From: UBA3700 sp964478025
GTDB taxonomy: Bacteria > Bacillota > Clostridia > Christensenellales > UBA3700
DNA: 64,000 nt
Reading direction: 5' to 3'
Assembly (NCBI GenBank): GCA_964478025.1
Contig: CAYZGK010000003.1
Location: forward strand, 49,912 to 113,911
Notes under the pieces: generated by a model
What the model saw: only the letters and a program-made list of their open reading frames with translations
What the model was told of the DNA's origin: nothing
Databases searched by the model: none
Shown here: in pieces, positions 16,700-26,232 of the stretch
Position numbering within the stretch: the first letter of the stretch is position 1
How the letters are laid out: each line of letters begins with the position of its first letter
Position numbers and translations under genes: made by a program

Positions 16700-17150
16700 A
16701 TTTATCCTCACAAGTTAACGCTGAATATAAAACATCATCTAAGTTTAATATATATTTATCGCCATTTGATAATTCTACTAAATACTTGTCATATAAACAA
16801 GTTTTTGAATACAAACTTTTTATATTTTGCTCACCATTATATAGTGTTATATCCTTTATTTCAGACTTTTTTATACTCAAAAATACATAAGGTTTTCTAA
16901 AGTAAGTCTTTGTAACATTAAGCTCCCCTTTATAGTATGTATATTCAATCTTATATGTCATATAAATAGTAGATACTCTAAGGGCAAGGAAAAACAAATA
17001 ATCAAGAGCAATATAAAGAAACACTATTGGAAACAATATAGCTGTTGCTATCAAGAAAATATTTATCAAATCCACCAAAAAAGCTAATCCTAAAATTATT
17101 AGAACCAAAGGTTTAAGTTTATTGTTATGATAGCAATAATTATGTCTCAT
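16683..17150 (-). CDS. Small membrane protein with a PH-like beta domain
   Basis: A 155-residue protein with two adjacent hydrophobic helices (residues ~13-36 and ~37-62) and a C-terminal domain rich in beta strands (KIEYTYYKGELNVTKTYFRK..IKKSEIKDITLYNG), the pattern of bacterial PH-like (YdbS/YdbT type) membrane proteins. Function unknown. It lies between mutS2 (28 bases upstream) and the cysteine desulfurase (overlap of 17 bases), so it is probably co-transcribed. No Shine-Dalgarno is evident. Confidence 0.6.
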   Translation of the reverse strand: MRHNYCYHNNKLKPLVLIILGLAFLVDLINIFLIATAILFPIVFLYIALDYLFFLALRVSTIYMTYKIEYTYYKGELNVTKTYFRKPYVFLSIKKSEIKDITLYNGEQNIKSLYSKTCLYDKYLVELSNGDKYILNLDDVLYSALTCEDKYDLFR

Positions 17151-17177
17151 ATTTTACTAAAATTACCAAAGTATAAG

Positions 17178-19535
17178 CTATTTTATAGTAACTATCGTAA
17201 CTCCGGTATCCCCTTCGCCATAGTTTCCTAATCTATACTTTTCTACAATAGGACACTTCTTTAGATAGTCTTGCACATATTTTCTTAAAATACCTTGTCC
17301 TTTTCCATGTACAATTCTTACCTCTTTATATCCTTTTGCTTTTGCCTTATATAAATAATCTTCAAGATCGTATAAAGCATCATCTGAATTTTGACCAACT
17401 ATATTTAACTCACTTGTTATATTATATGAATAATCTCCACCATTAAAAGAAACTGAAACTTTCTTTTCTTCCTTTGGAGCGTTTAAAATTTTAGCTTTTT
17501 GTAAATCCTTTATTTTCATTTTTGAAGATAAAACGCCAATTTTTACAGTACACTCTTTCTTATTTGGCATTATATCTAAAACAGTTCCTATTTCATTTAA
17601 TGACTTAACAAAAACAGAATCTCCCTTCTTTATTTCACCATCAGCTTTTTCATAATGGATTTTTTCATCAGATTTAACTTCTATTCTATTAAGTTTACCC
17701 TTTAATGCTCTTGCTTCATACAAAGCCTGTTCCGTACCTTCTTGAACTTTTTGTTTGATTTCTTCAACAAGTTCTTCAGCCTCATCTAAATAATTCCCTA
17801 AAACTTCTTTTGCAGATTTTCTTAATTTTTCCTCAAGTTTTTCTTTCTTTAACTCAAGTTCTTTAATCAATTGATCATATTTTTTAACTTGCTCTTGTGC
17901 TTTTAAGAATTCCGCTTCAGCTTGAGCTTTTAAGGCATCAGCCTCTCTTCTATTTATTTCAGCTCCACGAATAATATTATTAAATTTATTATCCTCATCA
18001 GATATTAAACTCTTAGCTTTTTCAACTATATCCTCTCTAAGTCCTAATAGTTTAGCTATTTCAAGAGCGTTAGAAGATGCTGTTTGGCCCATTAAAAGTC
18101 TATATGTTGGCTTAAATGTTACAGGTTCAAAATCCATACCGGCAATATTTACACCATCAGTGGCGTAAGCGTATTCCTTCAATTCTTTATAGTGAGAGGT
18201 AACTATTGTTTTTATATTCTTATTTTTTAAATAAGATACTACCGCAATAGCAAGTGCAGCTCCTTCAACTGGATCCGTTCCAGCACCTAATTCATCAAAT
18301 AAAACTAAATCGTTTTTTGTAGCATTATTGGTTATATCAATAATAGTTTTTAAATGAGCTGAAAAAGTAGATAAATTATTTTCAATAGATTGATTATCTC
18401 CAATATCACAAAGTATATCATCAAATATAGATATATTTGTTTCTTCACCCGCTGGAACAAATAATCCTGACATAGCCATAAGCGTTAATATTCCAACCAA
18501 TTTAATAGAAACAGTCTTTCCACCCGTATTTGGACCAGATATTAAAAGCGTATTAAACTTTTCCCCTAAAGATATAGAAACAGGAACAACTTTATCTTTA
18601 TCTAAAAGTGGATGTCTTCCCTTTTTTATATCTATAAAACCTTTATCATTAAGTAATGGATAAACGCCCTTTACTGACCTTGAATACTGAGCTTTTGCAA
18701 AAATAATATCTAATTTTATTAATGTATCGTAAGTTTCAGATATCTCATAAAAAGATGCATCAATATCTTGAGATAAACCTCTTAAGATTTTTTCAATTTC
18801 AGCTTCTTCTTGTAACTGTAATTCTCTAAGTTCATTATTAAGCTCAACAATTGCTATTGGCTCTATGTATGTTGTTTGACCTGTAGCAGATTGATCATGA
18901 ATTAAACCTTGAACTTGTGCCTTATATGCCGTTTTTACAGGAATAACATATCTATTATTTCTAATTGTTACAAGATTATCTTGCATTATTGATTCAAATT
19001 GAGAGCCTCTTATATAGGATGAAATTTTTTCTCTTATTTTTCTATTTGTTTCAATTATAGATTGTCTTATCCATGCAAGTTTTTGAGAAGCGTTTGAAGA
19101 AACTTCCGTTTCTGATAATATACAACTATTAATTTTATCGTCTAAATCTGTCCCAACAAAAATTGCATTGGTATACTCTTTTAATAAAGGCAATTCATTA
19201 TCTGGCGTGGATAGAATATTCTTTTTAACACTTTTTGCAACCTTTAAAAGTTTAGCAACCTTTAGTAATTGCTCACAATTAAGAGTTTTTCCCCTATGAG
19301 CAAGTTCAAGCGGTTCTGTTACATCATCAAAACCAAACGAAACATTAAAACAAAGTTCATACATCATTTTATCTGCTTCTTTTGTTAAATCTAAATCTTT
19401 TATAACCTGATTTATTTCACATTTTGGTGTTAAAGTTAAAATAGATTCTTTTGCTGGCTTTGAATATGCAAAACTTGAAACTAATTTTAATATTTGGTTG
19501 TATTCTAAAACTTGTAGTGTTTGTTGATTAATCAT
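17178..19535 (-). CDS. mutS2: MutS2 (MutS-like ATPase with Smr nuclease domain)
   Basis: A 785-residue MutS2. It lacks the mismatch-reading domain of MutS, has the ABC ATPase with Walker A GPNTGGKT (~335), LVLFDELGAGTDPVEGAAL and TSHYKELKEYA, a long coiled coil (~515-620) and a C-terminal Smr domain (~705-785) with VRIVHGKGQGILR. Family members act in recombination control or in rescue of collided ribosomes in Bacillus. The usual LDLRG at the start of Smr is here LNIVG, a variant that may affect nuclease function. A promoter (TTTACA-16-TATATT) leaves only eight bases before the ATG and there is no ribosome binding site. Confidence 0.93.
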   Translation of the reverse strand: MINQQTLQVLEYNQILKLVSSFAYSKPAKESILTLTPKCEINQVIKDLDLTKEADKMMYELCFNVSFGFDDVTEPLELAHRGKTLNCEQLLKVAKLLKVAKSVKKNILSTPDNELPLLKEYTNAIFVGTDLDDKINSCILSETEVSSNASQKLAWIRQSIIETNRKIREKISSYIRGSQFESIMQDNLVTIRNNRYVIPVKTAYKAQVQGLIHDQSATGQTTYIEPIAIVELNNELRELQLQEEAEIEKILRGLSQDIDASFYEISETYDTLIKLDIIFAKAQYSRSVKGVYPLLNDKGFIDIKKGRHPLLDKDKVVPVSISLGEKFNTLLISGPNTGGKTVSIKLVGILTLMAMSGLFVPAGEETNISIFDDILCDIGDNQSIENNLSTFSAHLKTIIDITNNATKNDLVLFDELGAGTDPVEGAALAIAVVSYLKNKNIKTIVTSHYKELKEYAYATDGVNIAGMDFEPVTFKPTYRLLMGQTASSNALEIAKLLGLREDIVEKAKSLISDEDNKFNNIIRGAEINRREADALKAQAEAEFLKAQEQVKKYDQLIKELELKKEKLEEKLRKSAKEVLGNYLDEAEELVEEIKQKVQEGTEQALYEARALKGKLNRIEVKSDEKIHYEKADGEIKKGDSVFVKSLNEIGTVLDIMPNKKECTVKIGVLSSKMKIKDLQKAKILNAPKEEKKVSVSFNGGDYSYNITSELNIVGQNSDDALYDLEDYLYKAKAKGYKEVRIVHGKGQGILRKYVQDYLKKCPIVEKYRLGNYGEGDTGVTIVTIK

Positions 19536-19543
19536 AGATTAAT

Positions 19544-19571
19544 AATATAATAAAACTCCCATTTTTGTAAA
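19544..19571 (-). promoter_or_regulatory. Promoter of mutS2, almost leaderless
   Basis: -35 TTTACA (19566-19571), a 16-base spacer, -10 TATATT (19544-19549), then eight bases to the ATG at 19535. No Shine-Dalgarno between them. Confidence 0.5.
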
Positions 19572-19599
19572 CAACCTTATGATATAATACTTGAAATTA

Positions 19600-19634
19600 A
19601 AGAAAAATAGACGATCTAAAAAAGACCATCTATT
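19600..19634 (-). terminator. Minus-strand terminator between mutS2 and the toxin-antitoxin pair
   Basis: On the minus strand AATAGATGGTCT, loop TTTTT, AGATCGTCTATT (two G-T wobbles), then TTTCTTT. The only minus-strand transcription that could reach it is the pheS-pheT-U32 operon ending at 20480, which suggests the plus-strand toxin-antitoxin pair was inserted between that operon and its terminator. Confidence 0.65.
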
Positions 19635-19848
19635 CTCAAAAGGTTATCCTATAAGTAGAACTAAAACATTTACTTATTGTCTTAATAATACTACAAAATT
19701 TTTGTTTGTGTTAAAGTTGTCAAAATTAAACTATTAAATGGCAAAAAAACATATTTGATTTTACCATTTACATATTAAAAACTGATTCAACTTATGTTTA
19801 AATCAAACATCATTCAAGTATAAATCTTAACAATATGACACAATTTTA

Positions 19849-19877
19849 TTGCTTTTGCATTGCAATGCATATATAAT
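19849..19877 (+). promoter_or_regulatory. Promoter of the toxin-antitoxin operon
   Basis: -35 TTGCTT (19849-19854), a 17-base spacer, -10 TATAAT (19872-19877). The spacer is almost wholly filled by a palindromic operator (19856-19869). Confidence 0.65.
19856..19869. promoter_or_regulatory. Palindromic operator of the toxin-antitoxin operon
   Basis: TGCATTGCAATGCA is a perfect 14-base palindrome placed between -35 and -10. Type II antitoxins of the RelB/DinJ family bind such palindromes through an N-terminal ribbon-helix-helix and repress their own operon. Binding is inferred from position and symmetry. Confidence 0.65.
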
Positions 19878-19901
19878 GTAATAAAAAAGAAGGTAATTAT
19901 T

Positions 19902-20171
19902 ATGGCAACAACAAATTTTAGTGTTAGATTAGACAATGATTTAAAAAAGCAATCTGAAGCAATGTATGGAGAACTTGGAATTAACCTTACAACTGCTATT
20001 AATGTATTTTTACGCAAATCCCTAGTTGTTGGCGGTTTTCCTTTCGATGTTAAGTTAGAAGAACCAAACAAAGAAACTTTACTTGCCTTACTAGAAGCTG
20101 AAAAAATATCTAAAGATCCAAACATTAAAGGCTATGATGCATTAGAAGCATTAAAAGAACTTAAAAAATGA
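19902..20171 (+). CDS. RelB/DinJ-family antitoxin
   Basis: An 89-residue protein. Its N-terminus (TTNFSVRLDNDLKKQSEAMYGELGINLTTAINVFLRKSL) is a ribbon-helix-helix DNA-binding domain of the RelB/DinJ type, followed by a toxin-binding tail. The start at 19902 follows GAAGGTAATT; a longer frame from 19860 would begin inside the operator. It neutralises the toxin encoded four bases into its 3' end and should repress the operon through the palindrome at 19856-19869. Confidence 0.9.
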   Translation: MATTNFSVRLDNDLKKQSEAMYGELGINLTTAINVFLRKSLVVGGFPFDVKLEEPNKETLLALLEAEKISKDPNIKGYDALEALKELKK

Positions 20172-20452
20172 GTAAATTAATAGTTGTTTGGACTAGTCAA
20201 TTTAAAAAAGACTACAAATTAGCAATCAAACGTCATCAAAATATAGATTTACTTGATGATATAATTATCCATTTATCAAACGGAGAACAATTAGATCCTA
20301 AATATAAAGATCACATATTATCTGGAAATTGGCAAACATTTAGAGAATGCCATATTGCACCAGATTGGCTACTTGTATATAAAATAGAAAATAATAAACT
20401 AATTCTCACTTTAGCAAGAACCGGTTCGCATAGTGATTTATTTAATAAATAA
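20168..20452 (+). CDS. YafQ-family mRNA interferase toxin
   Basis: A 94-residue RelE-superfamily toxin of the YafQ type: TSQFKKDYKLAIKRH, LDPKYKDHILSGNW, FRECHIAPDWLLVYKI and the C-terminal ARTGSHSDLF. The histidines and aspartate of the YafQ active site (DH, CHIAPD, GSHSDLF) are present, so it is probably an active ribosome-dependent mRNA cleaving enzyme. It overlaps the antitoxin gene by four bases. This pair is the only plus-strand module between 3.7 kb and the end of the window, consistent with a mobile addition. Confidence 0.92.
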   Translation: MSKLIVVWTSQFKKDYKLAIKRHQNIDLLDDIIIHLSNGEQLDPKYKDHILSGNWQTFRECHIAPDWLLVYKIENNKLILTLARTGSHSDLFNK

Positions 20453-20479
20453 ATTTTAATTACTAACCTATCTATTTTT

Positions 20480-22702
20480 CTATTTTACAAAATAATCAAA
20501 GTGCCCTTTAAATGAATTAATATTAGAAATATCGTTGTTTAACAACGAAGTAAGCTCACTTCTGCTTAAGTTTTCAGCATTTAAATACTTCAATCTTATA
20601 TTTTCATTTAATAAACTTAAAACTTTTGAATGATACATTTCAAAATAACAATATTTTAATTTATGTCTTACTACCCTAAAGTTATTTTCTCTATTTGAAT
20701 AATAAAAATCACCTTTATATTTACAATTAGCACAGTTACACCCTGTATTTAATTGAATTGGACAATGTGTAAATGTCATAAGTGGTATTACTCCATATGA
20801 ATAAACAAAATTATCAACAAGTTCATTTTTAGATAACTCTAAAGAATTTATTCCAAGTGAAACATTTAAGTTTTTACAAACTTTTTTATTAAACATATTC
20901 ATTCCAATTCCAAGCATTGGAATTTTGTTATATTCTAAGCAAAATTCTAATCCATAAATGTTTTCGCAGACAAAACCTTTTATAAATTCATTATTATTTT
21001 CTATGAATTTTCTAATTAAATCTACGTCACCATTTCTTGCGATTTTAGGTAATTTAAGCCATAGTTTTTCTAAATACTTATAATTTAAGTCATTTTTTAT
21101 AAAATAAGCACCCAAATCTTGAATTTTGTTCAGATTTAGAACAACTTCATATTTACTCACATTTTGGCTAATTATATTTAAGTCAGAAACTTCAATAAAG
21201 GTATTGTTTTGAACTTTATTATTTAAAAATTCTAATTTATTTTCGTCAAAATTTACTTTTATTTTTTGCTGATTATAAGTTTTTAAAATTTCGTTTTCTA
21301 GCTCTTTAATTATCTCTCTTTTTGCTTCCTTTATTTTAGACATAGGAATAAAGCAATCACCTACAAGTTCACCTTTAATTGATGAAACAACAAAATTACT
21401 ATCTCCTATCTCACAAAGTTTAGATTCAAGAGTTTTACAATCTACCGGTTTATTATCTGCCTTTAAAACTTTATCAAAAGATTTTTCAACAACTACTCCA
21501 TTTGATTCACAAATTAATTTAAATGGCTCATTTTCTTTTACGAGATATTTTAATGCTATTTTTCTTTTTAACTTTATATTTTCATATTTTTTAACCTGAT
21601 TAATATCTAGCGTTAAATGAATATCTGAATTTATTGGGTATTTTTTTATAGTATTTACTATATATTTACCATTTTTTTCTTTTATATTATCTATTAAAAA
21701 GCCACCTAGCTCTAAGTCATTATTAAAAATTTTAATTCCGTCCCCAATAAATAAACCTCTTTTTGATTGAATTACTAGTCCTTTGCCCTCATATCCAACT
21801 ATTTTTCCTATATTATCGCCAATATTTCCCTGAACACTAATGCTCATTATATCTTTTGTAGAATCAAAGTTGTATCCTGAAGTGAAATTTCCCCTATTAT
21901 AGGCCCTTTTTAATTCCTCTTTATAGTTATTCTCTAATTTTCCATCAAGAGCATTTCTATACTGTCTTACGACTTCTCCTACATATTGAGCACCTTTTAA
22001 TCTTCCTTCAATCTTTAAAGAACATACACCAGCTTCTTGTAAAATCTTTATTTGCTCAATTAAACATTGATCTGATGGAGATAAATAGTATTTTTCTTCA
22101 TTTGTTAAAGAACTTTTATACATTAATCTACAAGGTTGCTTACAAAGGCCTCTATTTCCACTATCTCCGCTTAAAAAAGAAGATAATAAACATCCACCAG
22201 AAAAAGAAACACATAAAGCACCATGAACGAAATATTCAATTTCAATATTTAGCGTACTTATTTTCTTTATATCAGATAAAAGTGCTTCTCTAGATAATAT
22301 AACCCTTGAAAAACCAAGTTTTTTAGCAATTAGGGCCCCTTCGTAATTATGAATACCCATTTGAGTTGAGGCATGAAGTGGAATATTGTATTTTTTAAAT
22401 ATATTTAACGTTCCTAAATCTGTAACAATAAAGGCATCAACATTTGCTTTAGCACATATATCTACAACCTTTTCAAAATCAGAAAATTCATCGTCTTTAA
22501 TTAAGGTATTAAAAGTAATATAGACCTTTACCCCAAATAAATGGCAAAGGTCTACTGTTTCTTTTATATTGTTTTCATTAAAATTTTCAGCTTTTTGACG
22601 TGCATTGAACTTGCTCATTCCCAAATATACGGCGTCTGCACCTGAATAAAGAGCAGCTTTTAGCGCGTTCATTGAGCCAACTGGAGCAAGTATTTCTAGC
22701 AT
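20480..22702 (-). CDS. U32 family peptidase (RlhA/YrrO-like, with C-terminal DUF3656-type extension)
   Basis: A 740-residue U32 protein. The N-terminal half (MLEILAPVGSMNALKAALYSGADAVYLG, FNARQKAENF, HGALCVSFSGGCLLSSFLSG, GNRGLCKQPCR, LKIEGRLKG) carries the conserved cysteines thought to hold a cluster in this family. Related proteins act in tRNA/rRNA hydroxylation or are called collagenases. The C-terminal half adds beta and U32-like segments with another cysteine set (CPIQLNTGCNCANCKY). The start overlaps the pheT stop by one base; U32 genes often follow pheT in Clostridia. Confidence 0.85.
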   Translation of the reverse strand: MLEILAPVGSMNALKAALYSGADAVYLGMSKFNARQKAENFNENNIKETVDLCHLFGVKVYITFNTLIKDDEFSDFEKVVDICAKANVDAFIVTDLGTLNIFKKYNIPLHASTQMGIHNYEGALIAKKLGFSRVILSREALLSDIKKISTLNIEIEYFVHGALCVSFSGGCLLSSFLSGDSGNRGLCKQPCRLMYKSSLTNEEKYYLSPSDQCLIEQIKILQEAGVCSLKIEGRLKGAQYVGEVVRQYRNALDGKLENNYKEELKRAYNRGNFTSGYNFDSTKDIMSISVQGNIGDNIGKIVGYEGKGLVIQSKRGLFIGDGIKIFNNDLELGGFLIDNIKEKNGKYIVNTIKKYPINSDIHLTLDINQVKKYENIKLKRKIALKYLVKENEPFKLICESNGVVVEKSFDKVLKADNKPVDCKTLESKLCEIGDSNFVVSSIKGELVGDCFIPMSKIKEAKREIIKELENEILKTYNQQKIKVNFDENKLEFLNNKVQNNTFIEVSDLNIISQNVSKYEVVLNLNKIQDLGAYFIKNDLNYKYLEKLWLKLPKIARNGDVDLIRKFIENNNEFIKGFVCENIYGLEFCLEYNKIPMLGIGMNMFNKKVCKNLNVSLGINSLELSKNELVDNFVYSYGVIPLMTFTHCPIQLNTGCNCANCKYKGDFYYSNRENNFRVVRHKLKYCYFEMYHSKVLSLLNENIRLKYLNAENLSRSELTSLLNNDISNINSFKGHFDYFVK

Positions 22703-25155
22703 TATTGTCTAAGTTCAGCTTTAAATTCCATTTGAAGCTTAGTAAAGATTCTATTCATCTTTCCTGTTACTTCTTCATCTGTTAAAGTTCTATCTGGTAA
22801 TCTAAATACAAGATTTATTGCTACAGACTTTTTATTTTCTCCAAGTTGAATTGGATTTCTATAGATATCAAATACTAAAACTTCTCTTAGCATATTACCG
22901 CCGCCTTTCTTAACGGATGCAATAATATCTCCAACAGCAACATCTTCATCAACTACAACGGCTAAATCTCTCTCTATTGGTGGGAATTTACCTAATTCTT
23001 CAAATTTGTACTTGTATGAAGCTAATTTGTTAACCACAGACATATCTATTTCTGCTAAATATAATCTTTCTTTAACATCAAAAGATTTAATTACTTCTGG
23101 ATGAACTTCACCAATATATCCAATATATTCGTTATTACCACCAAATACACATGCACTCTTGCCCATATGTAAATATGGAACATTTGATCTTTTTAATGTT
23201 ATATTTGGAATTTTAAATTTGTCCAAAATTGCCATAACAACAGCTTTTATTGAATAGAAATCCTCATTTTTACCATATGAACCTATAACTAAATTTTGAT
23301 GCTCATTTGGTAATTCCTTTAATGGAAGTGCTTTTGGCTCATAAACAGTTGCTACTTCAAATAATTTGGCTTCTTTAATACTCTTTAAACTATTTGTTGC
23401 TAAATTATTTAACATTGAATAAGAAAGTGTTGTTCTCATTACTGACATATCTTCGCCAAGAGGATTTAAAAGCGTTACATAATTTCTTAAAGAACTATCT
23501 TGAGGAATTCTCAAAATATCGTATGCCTTTGGAGAAATGAATGAATATGTTAAACATTCACTATATCCATTTGAAACGCATATTTCTTTAATCATCTTAG
23601 TATTCTTTTGTTCTTGATTTAAACCACCTTGTGTATGAGATGTGCCTTCCATTGTAGAATCTATAACTTTATCATAACCATAAAGTCTAATAACTTCTTC
23701 TGCTAAATCATTAGCATTTTCAATATCATCTCTAAATAATGGCGCAACTGAATGAATCTTTCCATTTGTTATAGTTGTTTTGATTTGTAATCTATTTAAA
23801 ATAGATTCAATTTCATCACTAGGAACATCAATTCCTAATATACTATTGATTTCATCAACTGTTGTGTCAATTTCAACTGGTTTTAATTCTTTTGCTAGAA
23901 TATCAAACATACCATCAGCAATATCACCACAATTCATTTCTTGAATTAAATGAAGTGCTCTACAAATTCCCATTTTTTGAGATTCAAAGTCTATACCTCT
24001 TTCATATCTAAATGAAGAATCTGAATGTAAATTTAGAGTACGAGCGGTACGTCTTATATTATCTCTTGCAAATTTTGCTGATTCAAAGATAACAGTTTTT
24101 GTTGTATCTTTTATTCCAGAGTTTAATCCACCCATAACACCAGCAACACATGCAGGTTTTACAGCATCGCAAATTACTAGCATTGAATTATCTAAAGTGT
24201 TTTCTTTTTCATCTAATGTCGTAATCTTTTCGCCATTTTCAGCACGTCTAACGTTGATTTCATGGCCTTGTAAGAAATCTTGATCAAATGAATGCATAGG
24301 TTGACCAATTTCTATTAAAACATAGTTTGTAATATCTACAATATTACATATAGGTCTTAATCCTACACTTTTTAATCTCTTTTGAATTTTTTCAGATGAT
24401 GGACCAATCTTTACATTAGTTACAGCAGCTGCCATATATCTTGGACATAAATCATTATCATGAACCTTTACATTTACATAATCTTCAACTTTTATGTCCT
24501 TCTTTGCTGTAAAGCTAAAATCAGGCATTTTTAAAGGTTTATTTAGTACTGTTGCAACTTCTCTAGCCAAACCTAAAATTGAGTTACAATCTGGTCTATT
24601 TGCAGTTATTCCAAAATCTAGAATAACATCATCATTTCCAAAGATAACATTTAAATCTGTTCCAAGTGGTGCTGTTTCTTTATTCATGATCATAATTCCA
24701 TAAACAGAAGCTCCTTTGTAATCACTTTCTGTTAATTTTAATTCTTCTCCTGAACATAACATACCATTAGATACAACTCCACGAAGTTTTCCTTTCTTAA
24801 TTTCCATACCATTTGGAAGTTTAGAATTTGGTAAAGCAACTGGAACTAAATCGTTTACGGCAATATTTTGAGCTCCGGTTACAATTTGTAATTGTCCATC
24901 TTCAAAAACGCCTTCTTTATCACATGCATTAATGTCATAAACTTTATTAACATCAATTTTGCAAATTTGTAAATGATCTGAATCTGGATGTTTTTCAATA
25001 TTTGTAATCTTGCCTAGAACAACGTTTTTCATATCAGCGCCTTGTTCTATAATCTCTTCGATTTCCCAACCAGCGCTTACCATCTTATCAGCAAGAGTTT
25101 TTAAATCTACATCAATATCTACGAAATCTTTTAACCAACTTAATGAAACTTTCAT
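22702..25155 (-). CDS. pheT: Phenylalanyl-tRNA synthetase beta subunit
   Basis: An 817-residue PheT. Domain order: N-terminal EMAP/OB tRNA-binding domain (~40-160, KITNIEKHPDSDHLQICKIDV), B3/B4 editing domain (~200-385), B5 (~400-470), catalytic-like core and the C-terminal FDX-ACB anticodon-binding domain (~722-817, GKFPPIERDLAVVVDEDV). With PheS it forms the (alpha-beta)2 enzyme that charges tRNA-Phe; a tRNA-Phe gene lies at 29677. It starts ten bases after pheS and is controlled by the same T-box. Confidence 0.96.
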   Translation of the reverse strand: MKVSLSWLKDFVDIDVDLKTLADKMVSAGWEIEEIIEQGADMKNVVLGKITNIEKHPDSDHLQICKIDVNKVYDINACDKEGVFEDGQLQIVTGAQNIAVNDLVPVALPNSKLPNGMEIKKGKLRGVVSNGMLCSGEELKLTESDYKGASVYGIMIMNKETAPLGTDLNVIFGNDDVILDFGITANRPDCNSILGLAREVATVLNKPLKMPDFSFTAKKDIKVEDYVNVKVHDNDLCPRYMAAAVTNVKIGPSSEKIQKRLKSVGLRPICNIVDITNYVLIEIGQPMHSFDQDFLQGHEINVRRAENGEKITTLDEKENTLDNSMLVICDAVKPACVAGVMGGLNSGIKDTTKTVIFESAKFARDNIRRTARTLNLHSDSSFRYERGIDFESQKMGICRALHLIQEMNCGDIADGMFDILAKELKPVEIDTTVDEINSILGIDVPSDEIESILNRLQIKTTITNGKIHSVAPLFRDDIENANDLAEEVIRLYGYDKVIDSTMEGTSHTQGGLNQEQKNTKMIKEICVSNGYSECLTYSFISPKAYDILRIPQDSSLRNYVTLLNPLGEDMSVMRTTLSYSMLNNLATNSLKSIKEAKLFEVATVYEPKALPLKELPNEHQNLVIGSYGKNEDFYSIKAVVMAILDKFKIPNITLKRSNVPYLHMGKSACVFGGNNEYIGYIGEVHPEVIKSFDVKERLYLAEIDMSVVNKLASYKYKFEELGKFPPIERDLAVVVDEDVAVGDIIASVKKGGGNMLREVLVFDIYRNPIQLGENKKSVAINLVFRLPDRTLTDEEVTGKMNRIFTKLQMEFKAELRQ

Positions 25156-25165
25156 AAACTACCTC

Positions 25166-26185
25166 CTACTTAAAAGATTTTAAGAAACGAACATCGTTCT
25201 CATATAAAATTCTAATATCAGGAATACCATATTTAATCATGGCAATTCTCTCAACACCTAAACCAAAGGCTAAACCTGAATATTGTTTAGAATCAATTCC
25301 GCAACCATCTAAAACCTTAGGATTTACAACGCCTGCACCAAGAATTTCTATCCAACCTGTTCCTTTACAGATTCTACAGCCCTTTCCGTGGCAAACAGCA
25401 CAAGTTACATCAACTTCTACTGATGGCTCAGTAAATGGGAAATATGAAGGTCTAAAACGTGTTTTAGTATTCTCATCAAATAACTTTTTAGCAAATAAAT
25501 CTAAAAGACCTTTTAAATCACATAGTGTTACATGTTTATCTACAACTAAGCCTTCAATTTGTGAAAACATTGGAGAGTGAGTTGCATCATAATCTGGTCT
25601 ATAAACTTTACCTGGGCAAATAATCTTAATTGGAGGTTGAGTTTTTTGCATTATTCTAGCTTGCATAGCGGATGTTTGTGTTCTTAATAACAAATCATCT
25701 CCAATATAGAATGTGTCTTGCATATCACGTGATGGGTGATCTTTTGGAATATTTAATAATTGGAAATTAAACATATCGGTTTCTGTTTCTGTTCCTTGTC
25801 CAACAGTAAATCCCATACCAGTAAAGATATCTGTAACTTCGTCAATAACTAACGAACATGGGTGTAAAGCACCACGTTTATCATCAACGTTATCAACTGT
25901 TATATCAATTCTTTCTTTCATCATCTTAGCTTCAAGTGCTTTTTGTTCAAGTTCATGAAGTTTAGATGTAATTAAGTTAGTAATAGTATCTCTTGCTTGA
26001 TTTACATACTTACCAACTTCTGCTTTTTGATCATTTGGAACATCTTTCATACCTTTTAATAAAGATGTTACTTCGCCAGTCTTACCTAAGTACTTAACTT
26101 TAAGATCATTAATTTCATTAATTGCTGAAGAATTTTTAATTAATTCTGTAGCATTATCAATTAATTGTTTAACTTTCTCTTTCAT
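25166..26185 (-). CDS. pheS: Phenylalanyl-tRNA synthetase alpha subunit
   Basis: A 339-residue class II catalytic subunit. An N-terminal coiled coil (~1-80) that contacts tRNA is followed by the catalytic core with HPSRDMQDTFYI (motif 1 region), LLRTQTSAMQ, RPDYDATHSPMFSQIEG (motif 2 region) and GLAFGLGVERIAMIKYGIPDIR (motif 3). A Cys-rich insert CAVCHGKGCRICKGTGW looks like the zinc-binding loop found in many Bacillota PheS. AGGAGC precedes the start. A phenylalanine T-box lies directly upstream. Confidence 0.97.
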   Translation of the reverse strand: MKEKVKQLIDNATELIKNSSAINEINDLKVKYLGKTGEVTSLLKGMKDVPNDQKAEVGKYVNQARDTITNLITSKLHELEQKALEAKMMKERIDITVDNVDDKRGALHPCSLVIDEVTDIFTGMGFTVGQGTETETDMFNFQLLNIPKDHPSRDMQDTFYIGDDLLLRTQTSAMQARIMQKTQPPIKIICPGKVYRPDYDATHSPMFSQIEGLVVDKHVTLCDLKGLLDLFAKKLFDENTKTRFRPSYFPFTEPSVEVDVTCAVCHGKGCRICKGTGWIEILGAGVVNPKVLDGCGIDSKQYSGLAFGLGVERIAMIKYGIPDIRILYENDVRFLKSFK

Positions 26186-26202
26186 TTTTGCTCCTATAAT
26201 AT

Positions 26203-26232
26203 AAAAAACGCCCTATGCTTAACATAGGGCGT
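26203..26232 (-). terminator. Regulated terminator of the pheST T-box
   Basis: A perfect 10-base stem ACGCCCTATG / CATAGGGCGT with a TTAAG loop and T6, lying just before the pheS ribosome binding site. It competes with the T-box antiterminator. Confidence 0.92.

Larger units (their letters stand above)
19536..19901. other. 366-base gap: mutS2 promoter, terminator, TA promoter
   Basis: Besides the mutS2 promoter, the minus-strand terminator and the toxin-antitoxin promoter/operator, the middle (about 19640-19840) shows no gene and no clear RNA structure. Confidence 0.6.

Noticed and set aside
17178..19535. mutS2 as a second mismatch-repair mutS
   Set aside because: It lacks the Phe-X-Glu mismatch-reading domain and has a C-terminal Smr domain, so it is MutS2.
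19814..20125. Minus-strand frame over the antitoxin gene
   Set aside because: The plus-strand antitoxin has a promoter, an operator, an RBS and family motifs; the reverse frame has none.
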